From an uncultured Chromatiaceae bacterium (GTDB lineage Bacteria > Pseudomonadota > Gammaproteobacteria > Enterobacterales > Alteromonadaceae), in contig CALJUX010000042.1 of assembly GCA_937978655.1 (NCBI GenBank), positions 1-64,000 on the forward strand: DNA of 64,000 nucleotides. Direction: 5' to 3'. The position numbers and the translations under genes were made by a program. Below are positions 24,344 through 33,659 of the stretch, one piece after another (positions within the stretch are counted from its first letter, which is position 1; each line of letters opens with the position of its first letter). The notes under the pieces are model-generated. The model saw nothing but the letters and a program-made list of their open reading frames with translations, did not search any database and was not told where the DNA came from.

Positions 24344-24487
24344 GTTGACCTCGGGCTCTTCACAAAATGTTGATGCCTGTTGGTCGTGATGCTTTTTAAA
24401 AAAGTTGGTGAATGCTGGAGAAAAATTGCAGAAAGTTGCCGGCGAAACATCAGGTGCTGTTTCGCCGGTTGTTTCTCAAGGTGCTGC

Positions 24488-26179
24488 TTAGCTGCTGACG
24501 CGCTTATACAGCCGGTATTCTGGTTTCCAGAAATTGCTGTTGATTTTGCGCAGCAGGCGCTCGTCATCCATTTCCAGTGCATGGCCTTGTGCCATCGCCA
24601 TTTTGGCAACTGCAAAGGCAATTTCTTTTGATAACTCAGATAATTGCGTTAACGGTGGCAGAATGCCGCCCTCGCCTGTATTGGCCAGTGGCGACGCCGC
24701 TGCCAGCGTTTCACTGGCGACCCGCAGCATCTCATCGCTGATATGGCGGGCTTTACAGGCCAGCACCCCAAGGCCAATGCCTGGGAAAATGTAGCTGTTA
24801 TTACACTGGGCTACCGGATAGGTTTTACCGTTGTACTCGACAGGCTTAAACGGGCTGCCGGTGGCGATAATCACTTCCCCGTCGGTCCATTCAATGACTT
24901 TTTCCGGTCGGGCTTCAATCTGTTTGATTGGGTTACTGAGCGGCATAATAATTGGCAGCGCGCAGTTCTTTTTCATCGCCTTGACCACAGCTTCGGTGAA
25001 CAGGCCGGCGACACCGGACACGCCGATTAAGATGTCAGGCTTGGCGCAGTTCATCACATCCCGCAACGAGGCGTAATCGCCGCTGAATGACCAGTGGCTG
25101 ATCGCCGCTTTGGTTTGCACTAAGGCTTGCTGGAAGTCACGTAAATCTTCCATGCCTTCGGTCAGCAAGCCATGACGGTCGACCATAAACACCTGGCCGC
25201 GCGCCGTGGCATCATCGATGCCTTCGCTGACCATCTGGCTAATCACTTGTTCGGCAATACCACAACCGGCTGACCCTGCCCCAACAAAAACAACTTTTTG
25301 TTCAGATAACTTGCTTCCTTTTGAACGGCAGGCAGCCAACAAGGTGCCGACAGTCACGGCCGCAGTGCCCTGAATGTCGTCATTAAAACAACAAATCTGG
25401 TCGCGGTAACGTTTCAGCAGCGGCATGGCATTGGGCTGGGCGAAGTCCTCAAACTGCACCATGGCTTCTGGCCAGCGGCGTTTTACTGCCTTGATGAACT
25501 TGTCGACAAATTCATAGTATTCGTCACCGCTGATGCGACGGTGACGGTTGCCCATATAAAACGGGTCGTTCAGCAGCTTTTCGTTGTTGGTGCCGACATC
25601 AAGGCACACCGGCAAGGTATAAGCCGGGCTGATGCCGCCACAGGCGGTGTACAGCGACAATTTACCAATCGAAATACCCATGCCGCCAATACCCTGGTCA
25701 CCGAGGCCCAGCACACGCTCGCCGTCAGTGACGACAATGACTTTGACTTTTTTCTTGGTGGCGCTACGCAGTACATCATCTAACTGGTCACGGTCGCTGT
25801 AAGAAATAAACAAACCACGGGCGCTGCGATAAATATCAGAGAAGCGCTCACAGGCGTCGCCAACTGTTGGGGTGTAGATGATTGGCAGCATTTCTTCGAG
25901 ATGGTTTTGCAGCAGGCGGTGAAACAAAGTTTCATTATTGTCCTGCACCACCCGCAGATAGATGTGTTTGTTAATTGGCTCTTCAAACGACGAATATTGC
26001 ATATAAGCACGGGCAGCCTGCTCTTCAATGCTTTCATAACGCGGTGGCAACAGCCCGGTTAAGTTAAATGCAGCACGCTCTTCACGGCTAAATGCACTGC
26101 CCTTATTCAGCAATGGCGTTTCCAGCAGTGCCGGGCCGGCGTAGTGGGTGTACAAAGGGGTGTTATCTGCTTGACTCAT
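24488..26179 (-). CDS. maeA: NAD-dependent malic enzyme
   Basis: MaeA oxidatively decarboxylates malate to pyruvate with NAD. The 563-aa length matches E. coli MaeA (565). Motifs are YTPTVGDACERFSDIYR, VVTDGERVLGLGDQGIGGMG (malate site), FNDDIQGTAAVTVGTLLAA and a Rossmann VVFVGAGSAGCGIAEQ. I placed the start at the ATG at 26179, the residues after which (MSQADNTPLYTHYAGPALLE) look like family N-termini; the longer start adds eight residues. Near pyruvate-handling genes it can feed gluconeogenesis or acetyl-CoA formation. Confidence 0.95.
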   Translation of the reverse strand: MSQADNTPLYTHYAGPALLETPLLNKGSAFSREERAAFNLTGLLPPRYESIEEQAARAYMQYSSFEEPINKHIYLRVVQDNNETLFHRLLQNHLEEMLPIIYTPTVGDACERFSDIYRSARGLFISYSDRDQLDDVLRSATKKKVKVIVVTDGERVLGLGDQGIGGMGISIGKLSLYTACGGISPAYTLPVCLDVGTNNEKLLNDPFYMGNRHRRISGDEYYEFVDKFIKAVKRRWPEAMVQFEDFAQPNAMPLLKRYRDQICCFNDDIQGTAAVTVGTLLAACRSKGSKLSEQKVVFVGAGSAGCGIAEQVISQMVSEGIDDATARGQVFMVDRHGLLTEGMEDLRDFQQALVQTKAAISHWSFSGDYASLRDVMNCAKPDILIGVSGVAGLFTEAVVKAMKKNCALPIIMPLSNPIKQIEARPEKVIEWTDGEVIIATGSPFKPVEYNGKTYPVAQCNNSYIFPGIGLGVLACKARHISDEMLRVASETLAAASPLANTGEGGILPPLTQLSELSKEIAFAVAKMAMAQGHALEMDDERLLRKINSNFWKPEYRLYKRVSS

Positions 26180-26338
26180 AATATTCCCGGAAATAGCGGC
26201 CATCTGGCGAAAAGTGGGCGGATTCTACCGCTGTTCTGACCCTGTAGTAAAATTTCAGGCAACTGGTCGGACATTTGCGGCTACCGGTGGCTGTTGGCAT
26301 TTTGTCGTTGCCTCACTACAGTTGCCGCTATTCTGACT

Positions 26339-26767
26339 TTATCGTTTAAATTTGGTTTCGAGGATCACCGAGGAATTAGTCCGTTCCACACCGTCCAGAT
26401 CACCAATCTGGTCGAGTAAATGACTGAGCTGCTCCGTACTTTGCGCCTGCACCACCGCAATCAGGTCATATTCACCACTGATGGCATAAAGCTCGGCAAT
26501 TTGCGCGATTTGCTTCAGCTCGTTATTGGTTTTGACGGTCAGTTTTTGTTTCACTTTAATTGACACATGCGCCGACACTAAAGATTTGGTGTAGCTGTCG
26601 CCATAATCGAGCACATAACCCCTGATCACACCGGTTTGCTCCAGCCGCGCGATGCGGGTTTGCACTGTAGAGCGGGATAAATCTAACAGCCGCGCTAAGT
26701 CTGACACGCTGGCCCGCGCATTGGTGCGTAGCAGCGCCAGCAGTCTTTCATCTTCTTTGCTTAGCAT
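26339..26767 (-). CDS. Lrp/AsnC family transcriptional regulator
   Basis: A 142-aa regulator with an N-terminal winged helix (LLALLRTNARASVSDLARLL followed by DLSRSTVQTRIARLE) and a C-terminal RAM ligand domain (GEYDLIAVVQAQSTEQLSHLLDQIG). The start at 26767 gives the usual length; an upstream in-frame extension has no support. It diverges from the arginine-succinyltransferase genes across 203 bp, so it is a natural candidate to control them in response to an amino acid. Which amino acid cannot be read from sequence. Confidence 0.9.
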   Translation of the reverse strand: MLSKEDERLLALLRTNARASVSDLARLLDLSRSTVQTRIARLEQTGVIRGYVLDYGDSYTKSLVSAHVSIKVKQKLTVKTNNELKQIAQIAELYAISGEYDLIAVVQAQSTEQLSHLLDQIGDLDGVERTNSSVILETKFKR

Positions 26768-26970
26768 TTTGTCAAAACACTCCGTTAATATGGTAAAACA
26801 AATCGTATATTTGCTGAATATGATACTGCAGTTTGACGACCCTGCCCAATATAATAAAGGCATTCCGCCCTGGAATGCTGCATGCCTGCATTGTTCTTGC
26901 AACAAGCACAGCGATACCGGGGCTTCAAAAAGCCGCTACAGACGGCGACACCACTCACGAGGAATTCGCA

Positions 26971-28182
26971 ATGCAATTAACCCGCGCCCTGTTTGATGAA
27001 GTTATGGTCCCGAACTACGCCCCGTCACCAATTATTCCGGTGCGTGGCCTTGGCTCCCGGTTGTGGGACCAGCAGGATCGCGAGTTTATCGATTTTGCCG
27101 GCGGCATCGCCGTTAACTGTCTGGGCCACTGCCACCCGGTGTTAGTTAAAGCACTGACTGAACAAGCCAACAAACTGTGGCATTTATCCAATACCATGAC
27201 CAACGAGCCGGCGCTGGCGTTAGCGCAGCGTCTGGTTGACACCACCTTCGCCGAAAAAGTCTATTTTGCCAACTCAGGCGCTGAAGCCAACGAAGCCGCA
27301 CTGAAGCTGGTGCGCCGTGTTGCGCTGAATAAATTCGGTGCGGAAAAATCACAAATCATCGCCTTTAAAATGGGCTTCCACGGTCGTACGCTGTTTACTG
27401 TCACTGTCGGCGGTCAGCCGGCTTATTCGGACGGTTTCGGCCCTAAACCTGCTGACATCGACCACGCCGAATACAACAATCTGGACAGCTTAAAAGCGCT
27501 GATCTCCGACCGCACCTGCGCTGTGGTGTTAGAACCATTACAAGGCGAAGGCGGCATCATCAGCCCAAGCAAAGAATTTATCCAGGGCGTGCGCGAACTG
27601 TGTGACCAGCACAACGCGCTCTTAGTATTTGATGAAGTACAAAGCGGTGTCGGCCGTACCGGTGAGCTGTACGCTTATATGGGCCTTGGCGTGACGCCGG
27701 ACGTATTGACCACGGCAAAAGCGCTCGGCGGCGGCTTCCCGATTGGCGCGATGCTGACCACCACTGAGCTGGCTAAACATTTAGTGGTCGGTACCCACGG
27801 CAGTACTTATGGCGGCAACCCGCTGGCTTGTGCTGTGGCGCTCGCGGCATATGACACTGTCAACACGCCGGAAGTATTAAACGGCGTCAAAGCCCGTGAG
27901 AAGCTGTTTAAGGATGCGCTGCATGCCATCAACGCCAAATATCAGGTGTTCAGTGAAGTACGGGGTCAGGGCCTGTTGATTGGCGCTGCGCTCAATACCG
28001 AATGGGCCGGCAAGTCGCGTGACTTTATGCTGGCTGCCGCCGAACAAGGTCTGCTGGTACTGATGGCTGGTTACAACGTGGTGCGTTTTGCGCCGTCACT
28101 GGTCATTCCGGAGCAGGATATTCTGGACGGTATGGCGCGTTTTGAAGCGGCTATTGCCAAACTGGTCGCAGCACGCGGCTGA
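26971..28182 (+). CDS. astC: Acetylornithine/succinylornithine aminotransferase
   Basis: A PLP-dependent class III transaminase of 403 aa. AstC removes the amino group of succinylornithine in arginine breakdown; ArgD-type relatives act in arginine synthesis, and many bacteria use one enzyme for both. The PLP lysine lies in TTAKALGGGFPIGAML. Other marks are NSGAEANEAALKLVRR, GFHGRT and FDEVQSGVGRTG. The ATG at 26971 follows CACGAGGAATTC; a longer frame upstream lacks a ribosome site. The location before astA and astD argues for AstC, though argD naming is possible. Confidence 0.92.
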   Translation: MQLTRALFDEVMVPNYAPSPIIPVRGLGSRLWDQQDREFIDFAGGIAVNCLGHCHPVLVKALTEQANKLWHLSNTMTNEPALALAQRLVDTTFAEKVYFANSGAEANEAALKLVRRVALNKFGAEKSQIIAFKMGFHGRTLFTVTVGGQPAYSDGFGPKPADIDHAEYNNLDSLKALISDRTCAVVLEPLQGEGGIISPSKEFIQGVRELCDQHNALLVFDEVQSGVGRTGELYAYMGLGVTPDVLTTAKALGGGFPIGAMLTTTELAKHLVVGTHGSTYGGNPLACAVALAAYDTVNTPEVLNGVKAREKLFKDALHAINAKYQVFSEVRGQGLLIGAALNTEWAGKSRDFMLAAAEQGLLVLMAGYNVVRFAPSLVIPEQDILDGMARFEAAIAKLVAARG

Positions 28183-28198
28183 TCTGTAACTTTGACAA

Positions 28199-28222
28199 GC
28201 CGGCGCCTGGCGCCGGCCTTTG
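28199..28222 (+). repeat. GC-rich hairpin between astC and astA
   Basis: GCCGGCGCCTGGCGCCGGC folds on itself and is followed by CTTTG, not a T run. It may attenuate transcription or protect the upstream message, so that astC and astA are not produced in equal amounts. Confidence 0.5.
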
Positions 28223-28235
28223 CCAGGACTTTTTC

Positions 28236-29264
28236 ATGTTATTGATCCGCCCTATCACCCAAGCCGATTATCCGGCGCTGATGCAAATCGCCATCGAATC
28301 CGGTGCCGGTTTCACCTCGCTGCCGGTCAACGAGCAAAAATTAAAACAAAAAATCGCCCATTCCGAGCACAGTTTTGCTATCGATACCGAGCAGCCCGGC
28401 AATCAGGGTTATTTATTTGTGCTGGAAGACACCGAAACCGGTGAAATTTTAGGCACATCCGGCATTGAGGCCTCTGTCGGTTTAACCACACCTTTGTATC
28501 ACTTCCACAAAAGCACCGTGGTGCACCACAGCAACGAGCTGAACGTGTATAACCCGGTCGAAGTGCTGACCATGTGTAACGACTACACCGGTGTATCAGA
28601 AATTTGCACCTTGTTCCTGCGTGAACCTTACCGCAGCGGCATGTATGGCCGGTTCTTATCCAAAGTTCGTTTTATGTTTATGGCAGACCACCCAAAACGC
28701 TTCTCGAAAATTGTCATTGCCGAGATGCGCGGTATGGCGGACGAAAACGCCCTGCCACCGTTCTGGCAGTGGTTACAGTCATATTTCTTCAGCATCGACT
28801 TCCCGACTGCCGACCATATGATTGGCATTGGCAACAAAGGTTTTATCGCTGATTTGATGCCACGCCACCCGATTTATGTGTCCTTGCTGCCAAAATCAGC
28901 GCAGGACGTGATTGGTCAGGTGCATGTCAACACGGCGCCGGCGCTGAAACTTTTAGAAAACGAAGGTTTTATTCACCGTGGTTATGTTGATTTGTTTGAC
29001 GCTGGTCCGACTGTGGAAGCGCAGCTGAAGCAGATTAAATCGGTGCGCAGCAGCCACCGCATTAAAGTCGCTATTGGTGTACCGGCCGAAGGCCCGACGC
29101 TGGCGATCTCCAATCCACAAGTGACTGGTTTTCGCGCCACTATCAGCAATCAGGCGCAGCTCGATGGCGATGTGTTAATTATCACCCAGGCTATCGCCGA
29201 TGGGCTGCAAGTCAGTGCCGGCGATGAAGTTCGTTATTTAAATCTGGACCGGGGGGCAAAATGA
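28236..29264 (+). CDS. astA: Arginine N-succinyltransferase
   Basis: AstA transfers succinate from succinyl-CoA to arginine, the first step of the AST pathway. The 342-aa protein shows family segments LIRPITQADYPALMQIAIES, HFHKSTVVHHSNELNVYNP and FMFMADHPKRFSKIVIAEMRG. The stop codon overlaps the astD ATG by four bases (ATGA), so the pair is co-translated. It follows astC after a hairpin. Confidence 0.95.
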   Translation: MLLIRPITQADYPALMQIAIESGAGFTSLPVNEQKLKQKIAHSEHSFAIDTEQPGNQGYLFVLEDTETGEILGTSGIEASVGLTTPLYHFHKSTVVHHSNELNVYNPVEVLTMCNDYTGVSEICTLFLREPYRSGMYGRFLSKVRFMFMADHPKRFSKIVIAEMRGMADENALPPFWQWLQSYFFSIDFPTADHMIGIGNKGFIADLMPRHPIYVSLLPKSAQDVIGQVHVNTAPALKLLENEGFIHRGYVDLFDAGPTVEAQLKQIKSVRSSHRIKVAIGVPAEGPTLAISNPQVTGFRATISNQAQLDGDVLIITQAIADGLQVSAGDEVRYLNLDRGAK

Positions 29265-30748
29265 GTCAGGCAACAAAAGTAATTCAGGGCTTACAGCTGA
29301 TTAACGGTGAGTGGCAGGCAGGCGCCGGCAACCTGTTTCAGTCAGTCGACCCGGCAACGAACCAAGTGATTTGGCAAGGTCAGGCGGCAGATGAAGCGCA
29401 AGTGCAACAAGCCTATCTGGCGGCGCGCAGCGCATTTTACAGCTGGTCGGCCCGTCCACTTGCTGAACGTATTGCTATTGCTGAAGCCTTTGCCGAACAG
29501 CTTAAAGCTAATACGGAAGCCTTCGCGCGTACTATTGCGCTTGATACCGGTAAATCCTTATGGGAAAGCCGCACTGAAGTGGCGGCGATGATCGGCAAAA
29601 TCGCCATTTCCGTCAAAGCCCATCAGGAGCGTACCGGTACCGTGGAAAACCCGATGCCGGGCGCACGGGCTTTTATCCGGCATAAACCGCATGGTGTCGT
29701 CGCAGTGTTTGGCCCTTATAACTTCCCGGGCCATTTGCCGAATGGTCATATAGTGCCGGCGCTGATCGCCGGCAATACCGTGTTATTTAAGCCATCAGAA
29801 CTCACACCACTGGTGGCGCAGCATACGCTGGAACTCTGGCAGGCGGCGGGTTTACCGGCCGGCGTGCTGAATTTGCTGCAAGGCGAAGTCAGCACAGGCA
29901 AAGCCATTGCCAATTTACCGGGTATCGACGGCTTGTTTTTCACCGGCAGCTCAAACACCGGGCATTTGCTACATAAACAATTTGCCGGCCATCCGGGCAA
30001 AATTCTGGCGCTGGAAATGGGTGGTAATAACCCGTTGATTGTCAAAGACGTGGCGGATGTGAAAGCCGCCGTGCACGACATTATCCAATCGGCTTTTATC
30101 ACCAGTGGTCAGCGCTGCACCTGTGCGCGCCGGTTGTTCATCGAACAATCTACCAATGGCGATGCCATCCTCGCCGCCTTAGTGGCAGCTACCAAACAGT
30201 TGGCCGTTGGTGCACCATTTGCCGAAGTGCAACCGTTTTATGCCTCGATGATTAGCAGCAAAGCGGCTGCTGGCATGGTCAAGGCGCAGGCAGATATTGA
30301 AGCACTGGGCGGCGTGCCGCTGCTGAAGCTGACACAAATCGACCCAGGTTTGGGTTTTGTCACGCCAGGCATTATCGATGTGACACACGCCAAAGCCTTG
30401 CCGGATGAAGAGCATTTTGGCCCGCTGTTAAAAGTGTACCGTTACACCGAGCTGCAAAAAGCCATCGACGAAGCCAATAACACCAGCTTTGGTTTGTCGG
30501 CCGGTTTGCTGGCGGACAGTGCCAGCGATTACGAGCTGTTTTTCAGCCGTATCCGTGCCGGTATCGTCAACTGGAACAAACCTATTACCGGCGCGTCCAG
30601 CAGTGCACCTTTTGGTGGCATCGGTGCCAGCGGCAATCATCGCGCCAGCGCTTATTACGCCGCCGATTATTGCGCTTACCCGGTGGCGTCAGTTGAAGCG
30701 GACAAAGTCAGTCTGCCGGCGACCTTAAGCCCGGGCCTCAGTCTCTGA
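29261..30748 (+). CDS. astD: Succinylglutamate semialdehyde dehydrogenase
   Basis: AstD oxidises succinylglutamate semialdehyde with NAD in the fourth AST step. The 495-aa ALDH-fold protein has VFGPYNFPGHLPNGHIVPAL, the nucleotide loop FTGSSNTGHLLH, ALEMGGNNPLIV with the general-base Glu, and SGQRCTCARR with the active-site Cys. It overlaps astA by four bases. The AstB (dihydrolase) and AstE genes are not within this window, so the pathway is completed elsewhere or differently. Confidence 0.95.
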   Translation: MSQATKVIQGLQLINGEWQAGAGNLFQSVDPATNQVIWQGQAADEAQVQQAYLAARSAFYSWSARPLAERIAIAEAFAEQLKANTEAFARTIALDTGKSLWESRTEVAAMIGKIAISVKAHQERTGTVENPMPGARAFIRHKPHGVVAVFGPYNFPGHLPNGHIVPALIAGNTVLFKPSELTPLVAQHTLELWQAAGLPAGVLNLLQGEVSTGKAIANLPGIDGLFFTGSSNTGHLLHKQFAGHPGKILALEMGGNNPLIVKDVADVKAAVHDIIQSAFITSGQRCTCARRLFIEQSTNGDAILAALVAATKQLAVGAPFAEVQPFYASMISSKAAAGMVKAQADIEALGGVPLLKLTQIDPGLGFVTPGIIDVTHAKALPDEEHFGPLLKVYRYTELQKAIDEANNTSFGLSAGLLADSASDYELFFSRIRAGIVNWNKPITGASSSAPFGGIGASGNHRASAYYAADYCAYPVASVEADKVSLPATLSPGLSL

Positions 30749-30847
30749 GCACGGCATCGCAAAGTAAAAAGTTTTAGCAAGATCAAAGTAGTTCCGGCCG
30801 CAGCGCTTTAAAATCTGCGGCCTTAGCAGTAAATAACAGGCAAACCC

Positions 30848-31651
30848 ATGCATAGCAATTTTAAAGATTTATTCGCCGCTCTGTGGCAAGACTACCTGCA
30901 ACTGACGCCGTCGGCCGAGCAGATCCACGCCCTGCTCGGCTCTGGTCAGCAGGATGATGTGATCAACGACCATATCGCGCTGCGTACTTTTAATCTGGAC
31001 AAAGTGGGCCTCGATAAACTGGCCGCGCATTTTCTGGCGGTAGGTTACAAGGAAGCCGGTGAGTATCACTTTGAAGCGAAAAAACTATACGCCAAACATT
31101 TTGAGCATCCGGATCCAACTGCGCCAAAAGTGTTTATTTCTGAGTTGCTGGTCGAAAAATGCTCGCCAATGCTGCAACAAGCGGTGCAGAAACTGGTTGC
31201 GCAAATTCCGGTGGAAGCTGTCACTGCAGAGAATTTTATTTATTCAGGCCGGCACTGGGACATTGATCAGGCGACTTATCGCCTGCTGCTGGAAGAAAGT
31301 GAATATGCTGCCTGGATGGCCGTGTGGGGTTTCCGCGCCAACCATTTCACTGTGTCTGTGAACGCGCTGCAGAACTTCAGCACCCTTGAAAGCGTGAATC
31401 AGGCACTGAAAGACGCCGGTTTCCCGCTCAATACCTCAGGCGGTGAGATCAAAGGTTCAGCCGACGTGTTGCTGGAGCAATCCTCGACGCTGGCTGATGA
31501 AGCCGAAGTCGCTTTCACTGATGGTGTGTTATCGGTGCCAAGTTGCTTCTATGAATTCGCGCTGCGTTACCCAACGGCGGACGGCTCGCTTTACACTGGT
31601 TTTGTCGCAGCTTCTGCTGACAAAATTTTTGAAAGCACCAATGCCCGATAA
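30848..31651 (+). CDS. DUF1338 domain protein (2-oxoadipate dioxygenase-like)
   Basis: A 267-aa member of the DUF1338 family, whose characterised member HglS is an Fe(II)-dependent 2-oxoadipate dioxygenase/decarboxylase of the vicinal oxygen chelate fold. The N-terminal half has NDHIALRTFNLDKVGLDKLA, with a His that fits a metal ligand, and later WGFRANHFTVSVN. It is shorter than HglS, so activity may differ. The position right after astCAD recurs in marine gammaproteobacteria, as I recall, and suggests a role in amino-acid catabolism. Confidence 0.82.
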   Translation: MHSNFKDLFAALWQDYLQLTPSAEQIHALLGSGQQDDVINDHIALRTFNLDKVGLDKLAAHFLAVGYKEAGEYHFEAKKLYAKHFEHPDPTAPKVFISELLVEKCSPMLQQAVQKLVAQIPVEAVTAENFIYSGRHWDIDQATYRLLLEESEYAAWMAVWGFRANHFTVSVNALQNFSTLESVNQALKDAGFPLNTSGGEIKGSADVLLEQSSTLADEAEVAFTDGVLSVPSCFYEFALRYPTADGSLYTGFVAASADKIFESTNAR

Positions 31652-31810
31652 CGTGCTCGATACCGTGCTCGTTGAGCACCGACTCTGAGCATCTGCTCTG
31701 AGTCAGCGGATCGCAGGTTTGATTTGCCGGGGGGCAGATCGCTTGCTAATCCGACGTCCCAGAATTCACCTCAAGAGTGTGTCAATTGAAGTGAAGATGT
31801 AGAAAAGACC

Positions 31811-31838
31811 AGCGGGCCTTCGGGCCCGCTGTTTTTTT
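31811..31838 (+). terminator. Terminator after the ast/DUF1338 gene group
   Basis: AGCGGGCC-N4-GGCCCGCT followed by GTTTTTTTC. It also lies ahead of the convergent - strand hydrolase gene. Confidence 0.9.
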
Positions 31839-31844
31839 CTGCAG

Positions 31845-32438
31845 TTAAAAGTCCCCGTTTTGCATCCAGCGCGCACAACCTAACCAGAATCCGGCAGCTG
31901 CAGCTTCGTTAAATCCGCTTGAATGTGGATTGATAAAGCCATGCCGTTGTGGCCAATGTTGTTGTCGCAGCTGAGCGCAGCGACTGAGCTGTTGCTGCAG
32001 CGCCACCACATCAAAATGGCTTTCATCGCTCCACAAACAGGTCACAGGCCAATGGGGTGTGCATTGGCTGTACTGCCGGATTTGGCCGCCATAACAAAGC
32101 AGCGCCTGGCCGGTTGTGCCGGCACAGTCAGCATGGCTTAACCCCCACCACAGCGCCGCTGCACCGGCACTAAAGCCCAGCACCAGATCCGGTTGTTGCG
32201 CCAGTGCGCTTTGCACCTGCTGTTGATACTGCTCCAGGCCGCCCTGTTGTAAAAATGCCTGATAAGCCAATTGATCATCGGCAAACACCGCCGGGCTTCT
32301 ACCGCAGCTGTCTGGCTGACAAAAAGTCAGTTGCACCTGCCCGCTCACAACAGCAGGCAGTTGCGTCAGTGCTTGTCGCAGCGCCGGCGTTACGCCAAAA
32401 ATATCAGTGGCCACCAGCAGGCGGCGTTTAAGTTGCAT
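31845..32438 (-). CDS. Dienelactone hydrolase-like alpha/beta hydrolase
   Basis: A 197-aa single-domain alpha/beta hydrolase. The nucleophile elbow is GFSAGA, with the Ser at about residue 90, and the late HGFINP is a plausible catalytic His site; WSDES may carry the acid. It resembles the small dienelactone hydrolase group rather than large lipases. Substrate unknown. It lies 5 nt downstream of a metallo-beta-lactamase gene and is probably co-transcribed with it. Confidence 0.72.
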   Translation of the reverse strand: MQLKRRLLVATDIFGVTPALRQALTQLPAVVSGQVQLTFCQPDSCGRSPAVFADDQLAYQAFLQQGGLEQYQQQVQSALAQQPDLVLGFSAGAAALWWGLSHADCAGTTGQALLCYGGQIRQYSQCTPHWPVTCLWSDESHFDVVALQQQLSRCAQLRQQHWPQRHGFINPHSSGFNEAAAAGFWLGCARWMQNGDF

Positions 32439-32443
32439 CGGCT

Positions 32444-33310
32444 TTAAAACTGATTCAGCGGCAGCTTCAGGTAACGGATACCGTTGGCTTCTGCTTTGGG
32501 TAATTCGCCGGCCTGCATATTGATCTGCACCGAAGGCAGCAGCAGTTTTGGCATACTGAGCGTGGCATCGCGCGCCGTACGCAGTGTGACAAAATCGGCT
32601 TCGCTGCGGCCCTGCCCGACATGGATATTGCCGGCTTTTTGCGCGCCGACAGTGGTTTCATTGGCAAGTTCCGGCCGACCTGGGGCGCCATAGTCGTGGC
32701 ACATCAGCATCCGGGTATTGTCCGGCAGCGCAAACAGCTTTTGAATGGAGCGATATAAGGTCGCCGCGTCGCCGCCGGGGAAATCACAGCGGGCCGTGCC
32801 GTAGTCCGGCATAAATAAGGTGTCGCCGACAAACAGCAAATCGCCAATCAGATAAGACACACAGGCCGGTGTGTGGCCGGGGGTATGTAACACGCGGATC
32901 GTTGCACCACCTAACGGCAAAGTAGCGCCATCGGCGAGCAACAGGTCAAAAGGTTTGCCGTCGGCCAGGGTTGGCAGCGCAAACAGCGCCCCAAATACTC
33001 GCTGCACCCGGCAAATTTGCTCACCGATGCCGACCGGCACAGTGCCACCACACAGCGCCTTTAAGCTGGCCGCGCCAGATAAATGGTCTGCATGGACATG
33101 AGTGTCCAGAATATAACTCAGCGTCAGTTGGTGTGTGGCAATGTCGGCGACAATGCTGTGGATAGCCGTGTTGGCGGTGCGACCGGACGCGCTGTCAAAG
33201 TTCAGCACCGGATCTATCACCACCGCCTGACGGCTGGGCTGGTCCCACACCAGATAGCTGAAGGTATTACTGTCTTTGTCAAAATAGGTTAAAAACTGCA
33301 GCTGTGTCAT
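32444..33310 (-). CDS. Metallo-beta-lactamase fold hydrolase (persulfide dioxygenase/glyoxalase II-like)
   Basis: A 288-aa MBL-fold protein with THVHADHLSG (metal-binding HxHxDH), later HTPGHTPACVSYL and FVGDTLFMPDYGTARCDFPGG, and a MCHDYG His. The FMPDYGTARCDF segment is typical of the ETHE1/Blh-like subgroup, which oxidises glutathione persulfide, so sulfur detoxification is one option; a general thioesterase role is another. The ATG at 33310 follows GGAGTAGAA; the longer start adds 12 unconserved residues. Confidence 0.82.
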   Translation of the reverse strand: MTQLQFLTYFDKDSNTFSYLVWDQPSRQAVVIDPVLNFDSASGRTANTAIHSIVADIATHQLTLSYILDTHVHADHLSGAASLKALCGGTVPVGIGEQICRVQRVFGALFALPTLADGKPFDLLLADGATLPLGGATIRVLHTPGHTPACVSYLIGDLLFVGDTLFMPDYGTARCDFPGGDAATLYRSIQKLFALPDNTRMLMCHDYGAPGRPELANETTVGAQKAGNIHVGQGRSEADFVTLRTARDATLSMPKLLLPSVQINMQAGELPKAEANGIRYLKLPLNQF

Positions 33311-33659
33311 TTCTACTCCGCTGGGCTGGTCTGCCCTTGGCAACATGGCGCCGATGCTGGCCCCGTTGCGTGGTGATCTGGCGGGCGCTGGCCGGCGGCT
33401 GCCGCGTCAAACAGCCCTGCCGCTCGGTCTCGTCTCATGGCCCGATGCCAGACTATAACAAAATTGCTCTATAACTTTAATCGCTAAGATTATTCTAAAA
33501 ATGAATATAGCGGCAATATTGCTGTCGAAACAGTCAACTCGTTGTCGTCGGATGTCTGAATGTCCGGAACTTTAATTATTTGTCACAATTTTGTCATCCA
33601 AGCCTCCTAAGCTCTGCGCAGTTTTTGCCGGGACACCGGCGCCATGCGGAACACTGACA
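33311..33659. other. Gene-free region upstream of the chemoreceptor gene
   Basis: No gene is seen. The left half is GC-rich and the right half AT-rich. It holds the promoter of the MBL gene on the left and the possible flagellar-type promoter noted separately on the right. Confidence 0.5.
33608..33634 (+). promoter_or_regulatory. Possible sigma-28 (FliA) promoter of the chemoreceptor
   Basis: TAAGCTCT-N11-GCCGGGAC matches the flagellar consensus TAAAGTTT-N11-GCCGATAA at five of eight bases in each element, with the exact 11-base spacer. It ends 26 bases before the ATG at 33660. Chemoreceptor genes are commonly under FliA, which supports it, but the match is only partial. Confidence 0.4.
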
